From Mesorhizobium sp. (GTDB lineage Bacteria > Pseudomonadota > Alphaproteobacteria > Rhizobiales > Rhizobiaceae): a stretch of 64,000 bases of DNA. Below, piece after piece: positions 34,268 through 43,280 of the stretch. The notes under the pieces were generated by a model. The model saw only the letters and a program-made list of their open reading frames with translations. It made no database searches and had not been told where the DNA came from. The DNA is taken from positions 1 to 64,000 of the forward strand of contig NZ_JAEULZ010000011.1 in the NCBI RefSeq assembly GCF_016793485.1, read 5' to 3'. Numbering within the stretch: the first letter of the stretch is position 1; each line of letters begins with the position of its first letter. The position numbers and the translations under genes were made by a program.

Positions 34268-37053
34268 TGGACGACGTGTCGCAAGACGTGGCACCCGTCG
34301 TTGCCCGCCTGCAGGGCGTAAGCTACGTCTTCGGCAGGACGCGCGCGCTCGCCGGCGTGACGCTCGACTTTCCCGCTGGTGGCATCGTCGGCCTGATCGG
34401 GCCGGATGGAGTCGGCAAGTCCACCCTGCTCTCCCTGATCGCCGGCGCGCGCAAGGTGCAGGTCGGCCGAGTCGAAACATTGGGCGCCGACATGCGAAGC
34501 GCGCGTCAACGCCGCGACGTCGGTCCGCGCATCGCGTACATGCCCCAGGGGCTGGGTAAGAACCTCTACCCGACGCTGTCTGTGTTCGAGAACATCGATT
34601 TTTTCGGACGTCTGTTCGGGCATCCCCGGGAGGTGCGGGAGCGACGCATCGGCGAACTGCTGGCGGCGACGGGGCTCGCCCCGTTCGCAAGCCGCCCCTC
34701 CGGCAAGCTCTCGGGAGGTATGAAGCAGAAGCTCGGCCTCTGCTGCGCGCTCATCCACGATCCGGACCTGCTCATCCTCGACGAGCCGACCACCGGCGTC
34801 GATCCGATGGCGCGGCGCCAGTTCTGGACCCTGATCGATACGATCCGTGCTGGCCGGCCCGGCATGGGCGTCATCGTCGCCACGGCCTATATGGAGGAGG
34901 CCGCGCGTTTCGACTCGCTCGTGGCGATGGATGGCGGACAGGTCTTCGCCACCGGAACGCCGGATGACCTCCGGCGACGGACAGGGACTTCGTCGCTGGA
35001 CGAGGCCTTCATCGCCTTGATGCCGGAAGCCAAGCGCCGGCTTCATCGCAGCGTCGTCATCCCGCCACGCTCCTTGAGCGGCGACGACCAGCCCGCCATC
35101 GAGGCGGACGGATTGACGATGCGCTTCGGAGACTTCACGGCGGTTGACAGGGTGAGCTTCCGCATTCCGCGCAGCGAGATCTTCGGGTTCCTGGGCTCTA
35201 ACGGTTGTGGCAAGACCACGACAATGAAGATGCTGACGGGCCTGCTGCCGGCCAGCGAGGGGACCGCACGCCTGTTCGGGCAACAGGTCGATGCCAGCGA
35301 CATCGCCACGCGGCGCCGCGTCGGCTACATGTCGCAGTCGTTTTCCCTCTATTCCGAACTGACGGTCCGCCAGAACCTCGACTTGCATGCCCGGCTGTTC
35401 GATCTGCCTGCACGTGACATTCCGGCACGTATCGACGAGATGACCCGGCGCTTCGGACTTTCCGAGGTCCTCGACACGTTGCCCGCTGCCCTGCCGCTCG
35501 GCCTGACGCAACGCCTGTCGCTGGCGGTCGCCATGATCCACGCGCCCGAAATCCTGATCCTCGACGAGCCTACGTCCGGCGTGGACCCGATCGCCCGCGA
35601 CGCGCTGTGGCAGAGCTTCGCCGACCTGTCGCGCAAGGACGGCGTCACCATCTTCATTTCTACCCATTTCATGAGCGAGGCTGAGCGCTGCGACCGTATT
35701 TCGCTGATGCATGCCGGCAAGGTGCTGATCAGCGACACACCGGCGGCGATCATCGAGACGAGCCGCAGCCCGAACCTCGAGCAGGCCTTTGTCCATTATC
35801 TTGAAACGGCAATCGCCGACGCAGATGGCCGCGACCCTTCCAGAAACCGTCAAATAGAGATCCGCCCGTTGGACCCGTCTCCGACGTCGGCCGCGCCGGC
35901 GGATATCACGGGGGCGACGGCCGGCAGCCTCAACTTGCGGCGTCTTCTGAGCTATGCGAGGCGGGAGACCCTCGAACTGCGCCGCGACCCGATCCGCGCC
36001 GCCTTCGCCTTTCTCGGCAGCATCCTGCTGCTCTTTGTGATCGGCTACGGAATCAACATGGACGTCGAGGACCTGCCTTACGCGGTCCTCGACTACGATC
36101 AGACGACCTTGAGCCGCGACTATACCCAGCAGATCGCGGGATCGCGCTTCTTTTCCGAACGTCCTCCGATTGCGAGCCCTGACGAAATGGACCGGCGCAT
36201 GCGCAGCGGCGAACTCAGCCTGGCCATCGAGATCCCGCCAGGGTTCGCCCGCGACCTCTCGGCTGGCCGGACAGTCACGATCGGTGCGTGGATCGACGGC
36301 GCGATGCCGACCCGGGCCGAAACCGCCAAAGGTTATGTCGAGGGTCTGCACGCCTACTGGCTGGCGGAAAAGGCGAGACAACTGCTCGGGCGGACCGCAC
36401 TCACGGGAGCGTTCGAGCTCGAACCGCGATTTCGCTACAATCCAGCGCTGGAGAGCCTCATCGCGATCGTTCCGGCGGTCATCGCTTTGGTGCTTCTGTT
36501 CATTCCCACCATGCTGGCGACGCTGTCGATCGTGCGCGAAAAGGAGATGGGCTCGATCGTCAATCTCTACGTCACGCCGGTTTCGAGGCTGGAGTTCCTG
36601 CTCGGCAAGCAACTTCCCTATGTCGCACTCGCCATGATGAATACCGCGACGCTGACGATGTTCGCGATCCTTGTGCAGGGTGTGCCGTTCGCGGGCAGCC
36701 TCCTCGCCTTCGCCGCCGGGGCGCTGCTTTACGCCTTCGCTTCGACAGGGCTCGGTCTGCTGATCTCAAGCTTCATGAACAGCCAGATCGCCGCGATCTT
36801 CCTCGCCACGCTCGTGACCATGCTGCTCGCGGTCGAATACTCCGGCATGCTCGATCCGGTCTCCTCCATGGAGGGATCGGCGGCGCTGATCGGCTCGATC
36901 AATCCAGCCACGCACTTCGTCACGATCGCGCGCGGAACCTTCTCCAAGGCGCTCGCATTTTCGGAACTGCGAACCTCCTTCGTTCCCCTGCTCATCGCGG
37001 CTCCGGCATTGCTGGGGCTCAGCGTCATTCTGCTACGCAAGCAGGCGCGATAG
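34264..37053 (+). CDS. RbbA-like ABC exporter: two ATP-binding domains fused to an ABC-2 permease
   Basis: A 929-residue fusion. ABC domain 1 has Walker [10 protein letters not shown] (about 47-55), signature LSGGMKQ and [16 protein letters not shown] domain 2 has [10 protein letters not shown] (about 310-319) and [13 protein letters not shown], but its signature is the weak LPLGLTQR instead of LSGGQ. From about residue 580 the chain is an ABC-2 permease with a large extracytoplasmic loop and six membrane segments. The layout matches the RbbA/YhiH family linked to HlyD-type adaptors. Together with the permease downstream it forms a drug- or lipid-type exporter. Substrate unknown. Confidence 0.88.
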   Translation: MMDDVSQDVAPVVARLQGVSYVFGRTRALAGVTLDFPAGGIVGLIGPDGVGKSTLLSLIAGARKVQVGRVETLGADMRSARQRRDVGPRIAYMPQGLGKNLYPTLSVFENIDFFGRLFGHPREVRERRIGELLAATGLAPFASRPSGKLSGGMKQKLGLCCALIHDPDLLILDEPTTGVDPMARRQFWTLIDTIRAGRPGMGVIVATAYMEEAARFDSLVAMDGGQVFATGTPDDLRRRTGTSSLDEAFIALMPEAKRRLHRSVVIPPRSLSGDDQPAIEADGLTMRFGDFTAVDRVSFRIPRSEIFGFLGSNGCGKTTTMKMLTGLLPASEGTARLFGQQVDASDIATRRRVGYMSQSFSLYSELTVRQNLDLHARLFDLPARDIPARIDEMTRRFGLSEVLDTLPAALPLGLTQRLSLAVAMIHAPEILILDEPTSGVDPIARDALWQSFADLSRKDGVTIFISTHFMSEAERCDRISLMHAGKVLISDTPAAIIETSRSPNLEQAFVHYLETAIADADGRDPSRNRQIEIRPLDPSPTSAAPADITGATAGSLNLRRLLSYARRETLELRRDPIRAAFAFLGSILLLFVIGYGINMDVEDLPYAVLDYDQTTLSRDYTQQIAGSRFFSERPPIASPDEMDRRMRSGELSLAIEIPPGFARDLSAGRTVTIGAWIDGAMPTRAETAKGYVEGLHAYWLAEKARQLLGRTALTGAFELEPRFRYNPALESLIAIVPAVIALVLLFIPTMLATLSIVREKEMGSIVNLYVTPVSRLEFLLGKQLPYVALAMMNTATLTMFAILVQGVPFAGSLLAFAAGALLYAFASTGLGLLISSFMNSQIAAIFLATLVTMLLAVEYSGMLDPVSSMEGSAALIGSINPATHFVTIARGTFSKALAFSELRTSFVPLLIAAPALLGLSVILLRKQAR

Positions 37054-37055
37054 CC

Positions 37056-38168
37056 ATGCGGATTTCCACCATATGGCGCTTGGGCATCAAGGAGTTGTGG
37101 GGGCTCGTGCGCAACCCGGCGCTGCTGGCCCTGATCGTCTGGGCATTCACGGTCCAGATCTATGCTGCCGCGACGGTGATGCCCGAAACACTCAACAAAG
37201 CGCCGATCTCGATCGTGGACGAGGACCAATCCCCCTTGTCGTTGCGCATAGCCTCGGGCTTCTACCGACCGCAGTTCAATCCGCCGCAGCTGATCTCCCT
37301 TTCGCAGATGGACCGCCGCATGGATGCCGGTCTCGATACCTTTGCCCTGGTCATCCCGGCCGGCTTCCAACGCGACGTCCTGGCGGGAAGCGCGCCGGCA
37401 ATCCAGCTCAACATCGACGCCACGCGCATGACCCAGGCCTTCACCGGCGCCGGCTACGTCCAGGCCATCGTGTCCGGCGAGGTCGAGGAATTCGTTCGGC
37501 GTTATCGGGCGGTCGAGGCGGCGCCCGTCGAGCTCGTCCTACGCTCCCGCTTCAATCCGGGCCTTGATGCCAGCTGGTACGGCGCAATGATGGAGGTGGT
37601 GAACAACGTCTCCCTGCTGTCGGTCATTCTTGCCGGTGCGTTCCTGATCAGGGAACGCGAGCGCGGCACCATCGAGCATCTGCTTGTCATGCCGGTGACG
37701 CCGACCGAGATCATGATCGGCAAGATGTGGCCCACCGCGCTCGTCGTCTTCATCGCCGCGCTCCTGGCCGTCGCGGTGGTGATACGGGCCTGGCTGGCGA
37801 TCCCTGTCGCGGGTTCGCTCTGGCTGCTCATGCTGGGTCTGCTGCTGCAACTGTTCGCGACGACCTCGCTCGGCATTCTTCTTGCCACGCTCGCTGGTTC
37901 GATGCCGCAGTTCGGCCTCCTGCTGATGCTCGTGCTTTTTCCGCTTCAGGTGCTGGCCGGCGGCGTCACGCCCGTGGAGAACATGCCGCAATTCGTCAGG
38001 ATCCCGATGACGATGGCGCCGGATACGCACTTTGTGGCCCTGGCAAGGGCTATTCTCTTCCGCGGCGCGGGATTGGAAGCGATCTGGCCGCAATTGACGG
38101 CTCTCCTCGCCATCGGCTCGGCCTTTTTTGCAACCTCGCTGTGGCGGTTCAGAAAATCTCTGCGGTGA
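37056..38168 (+). CDS. ABC-2 type permease of the RbbA-like exporter
   Basis: A 370-residue membrane protein with one N-terminal helix, a long soluble loop (about 45-185) and five C-terminal helices containing RERERGTIEHLLVMPVTPTEIMIGK, a typical ABC-2 permease motif. It starts 2 bp after the ABC gene and is homologous to that protein's C-terminal permease half, so the two permeases probably pair in the membrane. Adaptor, ATPase-permease and permease make a complete exporter minus the outer-membrane channel. Confidence 0.88.
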   Translation: MRISTIWRLGIKELWGLVRNPALLALIVWAFTVQIYAAATVMPETLNKAPISIVDEDQSPLSLRIASGFYRPQFNPPQLISLSQMDRRMDAGLDTFALVIPAGFQRDVLAGSAPAIQLNIDATRMTQAFTGAGYVQAIVSGEVEEFVRRYRAVEAAPVELVLRSRFNPGLDASWYGAMMEVVNNVSLLSVILAGAFLIRERERGTIEHLLVMPVTPTEIMIGKMWPTALVVFIAALLAVAVVIRAWLAIPVAGSLWLLMLGLLLQLFATTSLGILLATLAGSMPQFGLLLMLVLFPLQVLAGGVTPVENMPQFVRIPMTMAPDTHFVALARAILFRGAGLEAIWPQLTALLAIGSAFFATSLWRFRKSLR

Positions 38169-38436
38169 AGACCGCATGGGAACGGTTGCCGACTTCCTGC
38201 GCACCCGCATGTCGCTTCGCAGGCGGTCGCCCTCGAAGGCGCAGGCCTTCACAACGCTCCACGACCATGTGCGCCGTCATCGACTGACATCAAGCCGCGG
38301 GCGAAATGCCGATCACAGGAAAAGTCGATGATGGACTGCATCGGCTCGTGCGTCTTTGATTTTCATCAAAGACGGCGCGGTCGGATCCGCCCATTGTCGA
38401 GCCGTATCGGTGTTGAAGCTCAAACTGGGGGTGCGC
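38169..38436. other. Intergenic leader with FixK box before the cbb3 cluster
   Basis: 268 bp between the exporter and the DUF2934 gene. A short open frame crosses the first part but has no family support. The main feature is the perfect FixK box at 38356-38369. Confidence 0.45.
38356..38369. promoter_or_regulatory. Perfect FixK/FNR box upstream of the cbb3 cluster
   Basis: TTGAT-TTTC-ATCAA is an exact match to the FixK/FnrN consensus, with extended symmetry (CTTTGA..TCAAAG). It is centred about 74 bp before the DUF2934 start and about 450 bp before ccoN. FixK control of ccoNOQP is well established in rhizobia. Confidence 0.8.
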
Positions 38437-38625
38437 ATGTCCGAAGCATCAGTCGCTCAGGATCCCGTTCGTTCGCGGATCAAGGTTCGGGCCTATGAGA
38501 TATGGCTGGCCGAAGGCTGTCCGAGTGGCTGCGAGCTCGATCACTGGCTTCGGGCGGAAGCGGAGGTGGCCGGCCAACCAGCATCCGACATTGAGCATCG
38601 CGCTGTCGGCGTGAAGGCAGAATGA
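38437..38625 (+). CDS. DUF2934 family small protein
   Basis: A 62-residue soluble protein with the DUF2934 core RIKVRAYEIWLAEGCPSGCELDHWLRAEAEV. It has two cysteines where most members have none. The start ATG 38437 follows CTGGGGG. It is the first gene after the FixK box, so it is expressed with the oxidase cluster. Family function is unknown. Confidence 0.75.
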   Translation: MSEASVAQDPVRSRIKVRAYEIWLAEGCPSGCELDHWLRAEAEVAGQPASDIEHRAVGVKAE

Positions 38626-38809
38626 TTGTCGCTTCGGTAATGCAGGCCGGCAGCCGCTGCTCCGGTCCAGATGATCATGTGAAAGCCTGGCGCTGTCTTA
38701 TCGTGCGTTGGCCATCAGGGTCCGTCTGCCGGGCTGCCCAACCACCTGCGCGAAACCCGTTGCGTGACCTCCTATCCGGCGATGCGACGCGATGCCGAGC
38801 GAGGGCGCA

Positions 38810-40459
38810 ATGGTAGCGGGACTGACTGTGTCGGAGCGCCAACTGGCTCTCCTGGTGCTGGGCCTTCTGGCATCTGGCGGCCTTGCGATGGCTGCTGCTG
38901 GTCGCGGCGACCCGTTGGGTGCGCACGGCTTCATCGTGCTGATCATCAGCGTCGCGCTGGCTTTCCTGGTTCTCTCGCGCTACCATGATCCCGAACCCTC
39001 CCAGGAACGGCTGTCCGAATACTACGACGACCCGACGCGCGTCGGCATCGTGCTGGCGATGATCTGGGCCGTCATCGGCATGTTCTTCGGCGTCTGGGTT
39101 TCGGCGCTACTTGCCTGGCCTGAACTGACGTTCGTCGATCAGGCTTGGGCCAGCTTCGGTCGCATCCGTCCAGTCCATACCAGCGGCGTGATCTTCGGCT
39201 TCGGCGGCAACGCGCTCATCGCCACGTCATTCCACGTGCTGCAACGTACGACGCGGGCGCGCCTGCCCGATCAGTTCAGCCCGTGGTTCGTGCTGATCGG
39301 CTACAACCTGTTCTGCATCGTAGCCGCATCCGGCTATCTGATGGGCGTGACGCAGTCGAAGGAATATGCCGAGCCGGAATGGTACGCCGATTTCTGGCTG
39401 GTCATCGTCTGGGTCGTCTATTTCGCGATCTACATCCGCACGCTGATGCGGCGCAAGGAGCCGCACATCTACGTGGCCAATTGGTACTACATGGCCTTCA
39501 TCCTGGTCGTGGCGGTGCTGCACATTGTCAACAACCTTGCTCTCCCGATCTCGGCCGGCAGCGCCAAGAGCTATACGATCTGGCCCGGCGTGCAGGACGC
39601 CATGGTGCAGTGGTGGTACGGCCACAACGCCGTGGCCTTCTTCCTGACGGCCGGCTTCCTCGGCATGATGTACTATTATCTGCCCAAGCGCGCCGAGCGA
39701 CCGATCTTCTCCTACCGGCTGTCGATCATCAGCTTCTGGGGCATCACCTTCATGTATATGTGGGCGGGCTCCCACCATCTTCACTACACGGCGCTGCCGC
39801 AGTGGGTGCAGACACTTGGGATGACCTTCTCGGTGATGCTGCTGGTGCCATCCTGGGCTTCGGCCGGCAATGCGCTGGCAACACTCAACGGCGCCTGGCA
39901 CAAGGTCCGCGACGACGCAACGCTGCGCTTCATGATGGTCGCGGCCGTCTTTTACGGCCTCTCGACTTTCGAGGGATCCTTCATGGCGATCCGCGCCGTC
40001 AACTCGCTGTCGCACTACACCGACTGGACCGTGGCGCATGTGCACGCGGGCGCGCTCGGCTGGGTGGCGATGATCACCTTCGGTTCGTTCTACGCGCTGG
40101 TGCCCTGGATGTGGAAACAGGAGCGCATGTATTCGCCGAAGCTGGTCGAAGTGCACTTCTGGCTCGCTCTGTCGGGCACCATCATTTACGTCTTCGCCAT
40201 GTGGAACGCAGGCATCATCCAGGGCCTGATGTGGCGCACCTACAACGACAGCGGCACGCTCGCCTATTCCTTCATCGAGAGCATGGTCGCGATGCATCCC
40301 TACTACATCGCACGGACCGTCGGCGGGCTGTTCTTCCTGGCTGGCGCCGTGGTCGGCTTCTACAACATCATCATGACGATCCGCATGGCGCGCCGCGGCG
40401 CGGCGGCGCCCGACAGCGCCTCCGACGTGCCGGCTGTCGCCGTCCAGCCGGGGGAGTGA
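38810..40459 (+). CDS. ccoN: cbb3-type cytochrome c oxidase subunit I
   Basis: A 549-residue protein with about 14 membrane helices. His residues that bind haem b and the haem b3-CuB centre are visible in [40 protein letters not shown] and [11 protein letters not shown]. The regulatory ETFGSM-like features of aa3 oxidases are absent, as expected for cbb3. It reduces oxygen with high affinity and pumps protons. ATG 38810 follows GAGGG. First of the ccoNOQP set; a perfect FixK box lies upstream. Confidence 0.96.
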   Translation: MVAGLTVSERQLALLVLGLLASGGLAMAAAGRGDPLGAHGFIVLIISVALAFLVLSRYHDPEPSQERLSEYYDDPTRVGIVLAMIWAVIGMFFGVWVSALLAWPELTFVDQAWASFGRIRPVHTSGVIFGFGGNALIATSFHVLQRTTRARLPDQFSPWFVLIGYNLFCIVAASGYLMGVTQSKEYAEPEWYADFWLVIVWVVYFAIYIRTLMRRKEPHIYVANWYYMAFILVVAVLHIVNNLALPISAGSAKSYTIWPGVQDAMVQWWYGHNAVAFFLTAGFLGMMYYYLPKRAERPIFSYRLSIISFWGITFMYMWAGSHHLHYTALPQWVQTLGMTFSVMLLVPSWASAGNALATLNGAWHKVRDDATLRFMMVAAVFYGLSTFEGSFMAIRAVNSLSHYTDWTVAHVHAGALGWVAMITFGSFYALVPWMWKQERMYSPKLVEVHFWLALSGTIIYVFAMWNAGIIQGLMWRTYNDSGTLAYSFIESMVAMHPYYIARTVGGLFFLAGAVVGFYNIIMTIRMARRGAAAPDSASDVPAVAVQPGE

Positions 40460-40463
40460 AGCA

Positions 40464-41222
40464 ATGCCCCGGTTTCACCGAAAACTCGAGCGCAGCGCCA
40501 TTGGCTTCGTGCTTGCCATCATCGGCGTCTCCGCGATCGGCGGGTTCGTCGAGATCGCTCCCTTGTTCACCATCGACGAGACGGTGGAAAAGGTGCCGGA
40601 CATGCGCGTCTACACGCCGCTCGAACTCGCCGGCCGCAACATCTATGTTCGCGAAGGCTGCTACGCCTGTCACAGCCAGATGATCCGCACGTTGCGCGAC
40701 GAGGTCGAGCGCTACGGTCCCTACTCGCTGGCCGTCGAGTCACAATATGACAGGCCGATGCTGTGGGGGTCGAAGCGGACGGGACCGGATCTGGCGCGTG
40801 TCGGTGGAAAATATTCCGACGCATGGCATGTCGCTCATCTCAACAATCCGCGCGACGTGGTGCCGGAATCGATCATGCCTCGCTACGGCTGGCTGCTGGG
40901 CAACACGCTAAGAACCGATGATCTTGGCGCGAGCCTTTCCGCACAGCAGATGCTCGGCGTGCCCTATACGGACGCCATGATCGCAAACGCCGCCGCCGAT
41001 GCATACGGACAGGCGGCGCCGGATAGTGGCCAGTCCTCCGGCGTCGGCGAGCGCTACGGCGAGGCGACCAATGTCCGCGCTTTCGACGGCGATCCCGGCC
41101 GGCTCACCGAAATGGACGCGCTCGTCGCCTACCTGCAGGTCCTTGGCAAACTCACCGACGCCGCGCAGAAACAGGCGACGGAGGCGAACCCGGAGACCGC
41201 CCCGCAAGTCGAGGAGGACTGA
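40464..41222 (+). CDS. ccoO: cbb3-type cytochrome c oxidase subunit II (monohaem)
   Basis: A 252-residue membrane-anchored cytochrome c: one N-terminal helix, haem motif C66-Y-A-C69-H70 and distal Met in [13 protein letters not shown]. It passes electrons from CcoP to CcoN. It starts 4 bp after ccoN. The C-terminal part includes a hydrophilic Ser/Gln-rich insert ([12 protein letters not shown]), common in rhizobial homologues. Confidence 0.95.
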   Translation: MPRFHRKLERSAIGFVLAIIGVSAIGGFVEIAPLFTIDETVEKVPDMRVYTPLELAGRNIYVREGCYACHSQMIRTLRDEVERYGPYSLAVESQYDRPMLWGSKRTGPDLARVGGKYSDAWHVAHLNNPRDVVPESIMPRYGWLLGNTLRTDDLGASLSAQQMLGVPYTDAMIANAAADAYGQAAPDSGQSSGVGERYGEATNVRAFDGDPGRLTEMDALVAYLQVLGKLTDAAQKQATEANPETAPQVEED

Positions 41223-41226
41223 GGGC

Positions 41227-41415
41227 ATGGGCTTCGATCACGACCAACTCGTCGCCTTCGCCCAGAAATGGGGACTGCTCTATTTCCTGGCGCTTTCAGC
41301 GGGCGTCGCGATCTACGCATTGTGGCCTTCAAACAGGAAGCGGTTCGATCGCGCCAAGCACAGCGTCCTCGATAAAGACGACCGACCCGATGGGGCACGC
41401 CATGGCAAGCGGTAG
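41227..41415 (+). CDS. ccoQ: cbb3-type cytochrome c oxidase subunit CcoQ
   Basis: A 62-residue protein with one membrane helix (LLYFLALSAGVAIYALWPS) followed by a basic tail, NRKRFDRAKHSVLDKDD, the usual CcoQ ending. It stabilises the assembled cbb3 complex. It starts 4 bp after ccoO and its end overlaps the beginning of ccoP. Confidence 0.9.
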   Translation: MGFDHDQLVAFAQKWGLLYFLALSAGVAIYALWPSNRKRFDRAKHSVLDKDDRPDGARHGKR

Positions 41416-42280
41416 CCACGATCCAGTTACCGGCAGACAGACGACCGGCCATGAATGGAACGGCATCGAGGAACTGGATAGCCCGGTGCCTCGCGTCGTC
41501 CTGTTCTTTCTTGCGGTGACTGCGGTCTTCGCGGTCGGCTACTGGATCCTGATGCCGGCCTGGCCGACAGGCTTGTCCTATACGAAAGGCCTGCTCGGCA
41601 TCGACCAGCGCCAGCTTGTTACACGGCAAGTGGAAGACGCGGCGGCCGCGCGCTCGGCCTTGACGAACAGGATCGCCACGGAGGATTTCGTGTCTCTCGC
41701 CGCTGACGATCAGGTCATGACCTACGTGCGGGACAGCGGGAGAACGCTCTTCGCAGACGCCTGCTCGGCCTGCCATGGCGCAGGGGGCAAAGGCGGCCCC
41801 GGCTTTCCGGACCTGAAAGGCGGATCCTCGCTATGGGGGAGCGATGCCGCGACGATCGCCGAGACGATCCGGGTCGGCATCAATTCGGCCCATCCCGATA
41901 CGCGCGTCTCGCAGATGCTCGCCTTCGGCCGCGACGGCATCCTCGAAAGGGACGCGGTTCTTGCCGCCAGCGCCTATGTCCGGTCGCTGTCCGGTCAGAA
42001 ACTGACGAACGTGGAGCAAGGCCGCGTCGAAACGGGCAGGACCGTGTTCGCCGAGAGCTGCGCCTCCTGTCATGGCGCCGCCGGCAAGGGGCAGCCAGAC
42101 CTTGGCGCACCCGACCTGACCGACACACGCTGGATATATGGCGGCGACGCGCAGTCCGTCCACGCGTCGATTTATTCCGGACGCCAAGGCCAGATGCCGG
42201 CCTGGGAAGGCCGCCTGACACCGGCTGAGATTAAGCTGCTCGCGCTCTATGTCGGCACACTCGGCGGGGAAAGGCCATGA
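41402..42280 (+). CDS. ccoP: cbb3-type cytochrome c oxidase subunit III (dihaem)
   Basis: A 292-residue protein with an N-terminal helix (about 35-57) and two cytochrome c domains with haem motifs C121-S-A-C124-H125 and C220-A-S-C223-H224. The GIEELDSPVPR motif before the membrane helix is a CcoP signature. It receives electrons from soluble cytochromes. ATG 41402 is chosen because GGGGC precedes it; ATG 41390 is also possible. The gene overlaps ccoQ and the next small gene. Confidence 0.95.
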   Translation: MASGSHDPVTGRQTTGHEWNGIEELDSPVPRVVLFFLAVTAVFAVGYWILMPAWPTGLSYTKGLLGIDQRQLVTRQVEDAAAARSALTNRIATEDFVSLAADDQVMTYVRDSGRTLFADACSACHGAGGKGGPGFPDLKGGSSLWGSDAATIAETIRVGINSAHPDTRVSQMLAFGRDGILERDAVLAASAYVRSLSGQKLTNVEQGRVETGRTVFAESCASCHGAAGKGQPDLGAPDLTDTRWIYGGDAQSVHASIYSGRQGQMPAWEGRLTPAEIKLLALYVGTLGGERP

Positions 42281-42489
42281 ACCCGCCCGCCGGGAGCCCG
42301 GCGCGGCAAAAGGTCAACTGGCGCTGCGTCTCCCTGTTGATCGCCGGGGCGGTCGTGGCGCTTTTCGTGGCCGCCAACGCTCATCTCTTCTACGTCGCGT
42401 TCACCTCGCAGCCCGATTGCGTGCCGCATGCCAGGGAGTCGGAGGGCGGGTCGTCGTCGACGCTGCGGGCCGCCCGCTCCGCCTGTTGA
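42277..42489 (+). CDS. Small single-helix membrane protein of the cbb3 operon
   Basis: A 70-residue protein with one membrane helix (VSLLIAGAVVALFVAANAH) and a following HLFYVAFTSQPDCVPH motif with a Cys and two His. The ATG overlaps the ccoP stop (ATGA), so it is translated with the oxidase. I do not recognise a named family. It occupies the place where ccoG and ccoH normally stand. A role in assembly or copper handling at the membrane face is possible. Confidence 0.7.
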   Translation: MNPPAGSPARQKVNWRCVSLLIAGAVVALFVAANAHLFYVAFTSQPDCVPHARESEGGSSSTLRAARSAC

Positions 42490-42503
42490 CCGGAGGAACA
42501 GCC

Positions 42504-43280
42504 ATGCCGACCAGCGAAACCATGCCGGTACCGCTCGCGCAGCTGCGACGGCGTAACCTGCCCGCCGGCGCGGCGTTGGGCTGGCTGGCAGCCGGCTGGC
42601 GCGACCTGGTGCGCTCTCCGCTGACGAGCCTTGCCTACGGCACGTTGGTTTTCGGCGTTTCGGTTGCCCTGATCTGGGGACTGTTCGCCCTCCGGATCGA
42701 CTACGCCCTGTTTCCCGCGCTCGCCGGCTTCATGGTCGTCGGCCCGCTTCTCGCGATCGGCCTCTACCAGAAAAGCCGTGACATCGAGGACGGTCGCCGG
42801 CCCAGCCTGATGCGCATGGTCTTCGTCAGAGCCGAATCCGGCGCGCAGGTTTGGTTCACCGGCGCGATCCTGTGCCTGCTGATGCTCGTCTGGATGCGGG
42901 CGGCAGTCATCATCTACGCGCTGTTTTTCGGGCTGCGGCCGTTCCCTGGCTTCGACGGTGTTCTGACGATGCTGCTCACCACGCCGCAGGGTTGGGGCAT
43001 GCTGCTCGTCGGCACGACGGTCGGCGGACTGTTCGCGGCCTTCTCTTTCGCCATCAGCACCTTCGCCATTCCCATGCTGCTCGCGGAGCGCACCGACGCG
43101 TTCACGGCGATGGGAACCAGCATCTCGCTGGTCTGGAACAATCTTGTGGTCATGCTCGCTTGGGGCGCAATCGTGCTGCTGCTGTTTCTGGTCACCGTCG
43201 CGACGGGCCTTATCGGCCTCATCGTCGTTTTTCCGCTGCTGGGGCACGCCACATGGCACAGCTACCGCGCGATCCGGTGA
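42504..43280 (+). CDS. DUF2189 family integral membrane protein
   Basis: A 258-residue protein with about six membrane helices and the DUF2189 pattern LGWLAAGWRDLVRSPLTSLAYG at the start and IPMLLAERTDAFTAMGTSI near residues 195-213. CGGAGGAAC precedes ATG 42504. Location between the ccoP-linked gene and ccoI, with overlapping or close starts, marks it as part of the oxidase operon. Function of the family is unknown; an assembly or metal role is inferred only from context. Confidence 0.85.
   Translation: MPTSETMPVPLAQLRRRNLPAGAALGWLAAGWRDLVRSPLTSLAYGTLVFGVSVALIWGLFALRIDYALFPALAGFMVVGPLLAIGLYQKSRDIEDGRRPSLMRMVFVRAESGAQVWFTGAILCLLMLVWMRAAVIIYALFFGLRPFPGFDGVLTMLLTTPQGWGMLLVGTTVGGLFAAFSFAISTFAIPMLLAERTDAFTAMGTSISLVWNNLVVMLAWGAIVLLLFLVTVATGLIGLIVVFPLLGHATWHSYRAIR

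Noticed and set aside
34204-36612. Antisense open frame of about 802 codons opposite the ABC exporter gene
   Set aside because: Same reason: shadow of a well-supported gene.
38128-38331. Short open frame after the ABC permease
   Set aside because: Overlaps the permease end, has no family resemblance and no convincing start signal.
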